64,000 bases of DNA from Amphibalanus amphitrite. Taxonomy: Eukaryota; Arthropoda; Thecostraca; Balanomorpha; Balanidae. The DNA is taken from positions 124,001 through 188,000 of the forward strand of contig NW_024881704.1 of the NCBI RefSeq assembly GCF_019059575.1, read 5' to 3'. The notes under the pieces are model-generated. The model ran no database searches. It had not been told where the DNA came from and saw nothing but the letters and a program-made list of their open reading frames with translations. Every line of letters starts with the position of its first letter. Within the stretch, counting starts at the first letter, position 1. Positions 63,777-64,000 of the stretch are shown piece after piece. A program made the position numbers and the translations under genes.

Positions 63777-64000
63777 CGCCGGGTCATGTCAGGTCACAGA
63801 ATAATTGGATCCAATCAGTACTAAAATATCAGACTTAAAGTGTTCCCAGCCCTGCCCCTATTCGTGCCATTCCATTACGCTTAATCGTATTTGTCGGAAA
63901 TGGCGCTTTGTGGCATATGTGGCGCATTGCGACAAACGCGGCGCATTTTCACCCGGCGATTGAGCATGCATCTTGGCACCAAATTGCACCCATATCGGAC

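Larger units (their letters stand above)
60118..64000 (-). other. Region upstream of the first visible Frl exon
   Basis: Probably an intron, because the exon at 60117 begins at a splice acceptor. No exon matching the FMNL N-terminus (a Met-Gly start and a PEPGELEERF-like stretch) is recognised on the minus strand. Contains GC and CCCCTA minisatellites and a cluster of GGTCA words at 63377-63440. Confidence 0.6.

Noticed and set aside
63348..63838. Long Tyr/Pro/His and Leu/Pro frames, and a Val/Gly frame on the other strand.
   Set aside because: All arise from the hexamer array, with no flanking coding sequence.

Overview
This is a eukaryotic nuclear window. Its genes are split by GT–AG introns, long stretches are non-coding, and there are retrotransposon remnants, microsatellites and minisatellites. 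The protein sequences point to an animal. The high GC of the exons, the short to medium introns and the gene set fit an arthropod; a crustacean is my best guess, but the sequence does not prove it.

Three protein-coding genes can be supported. (1) A complete DDX3/Belle-family DEAD-box RNA helicase on the + strand: 12 coding exons from 6079 to 21469, predicted 755 residues, with the family nuclear-export-like N-terminus, all helicase motifs and a WWGN-type C-terminus. (2) A single-exon GT11 alpha-1,2-fucosyltransferase on the - strand (17867-18991, 374 residues). It is nested in antisense inside the 5-kb intron 9 of the helicase gene. (3) An FMNL/Frl-type formin on the - strand: 17 coding exons from 60117 down to 23951, 1010 residues visible, running from the GTPase-binding/FH3 region through FH1 and FH2 to the DAD. 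Its first coding exon (roughly 45 residues by comparison with vertebrate FMNL) appears to lie beyond 64000. The helicase and formin genes are tail to tail, 2.5 kb apart, separated by a very GC- and CpG-rich tract.

Layout: 1-6078 is repeat-rich DNA with two copies of a tRNA-derived SINE, poly-C repeat elements and hairpins. 6079-21469 is the helicase gene, with the nested fucosyltransferase and a 5'-truncated LINE tail in intron 9. 21470-23950 is the GC-rich gap. 23951-60117 is the formin gene, whose 10-kb intron 4 and 6.8-kb intron 1 hold no recognised gene. Intron 4's neighbours carry a long foldback and a 29-bp minisatellite, and GA arrays lie in introns 1 and 5. 60118-64000 is formin upstream DNA ending in a CCCCTA-type minisatellite.

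The most unusual signal is at splice junctions. At four exon-intron boundaries (helicase exons 5, 8 and 9; formin exon 9) the exon edge plus its splice site is the first unit of a tandem array that spreads into the intron and decays with distance. In two arrays the duplicated donors stay in frame, so alternative donor use would add repeated peptide blocks. No gene-level co-operation between the three genes is implied by the sequence beyond shared location.
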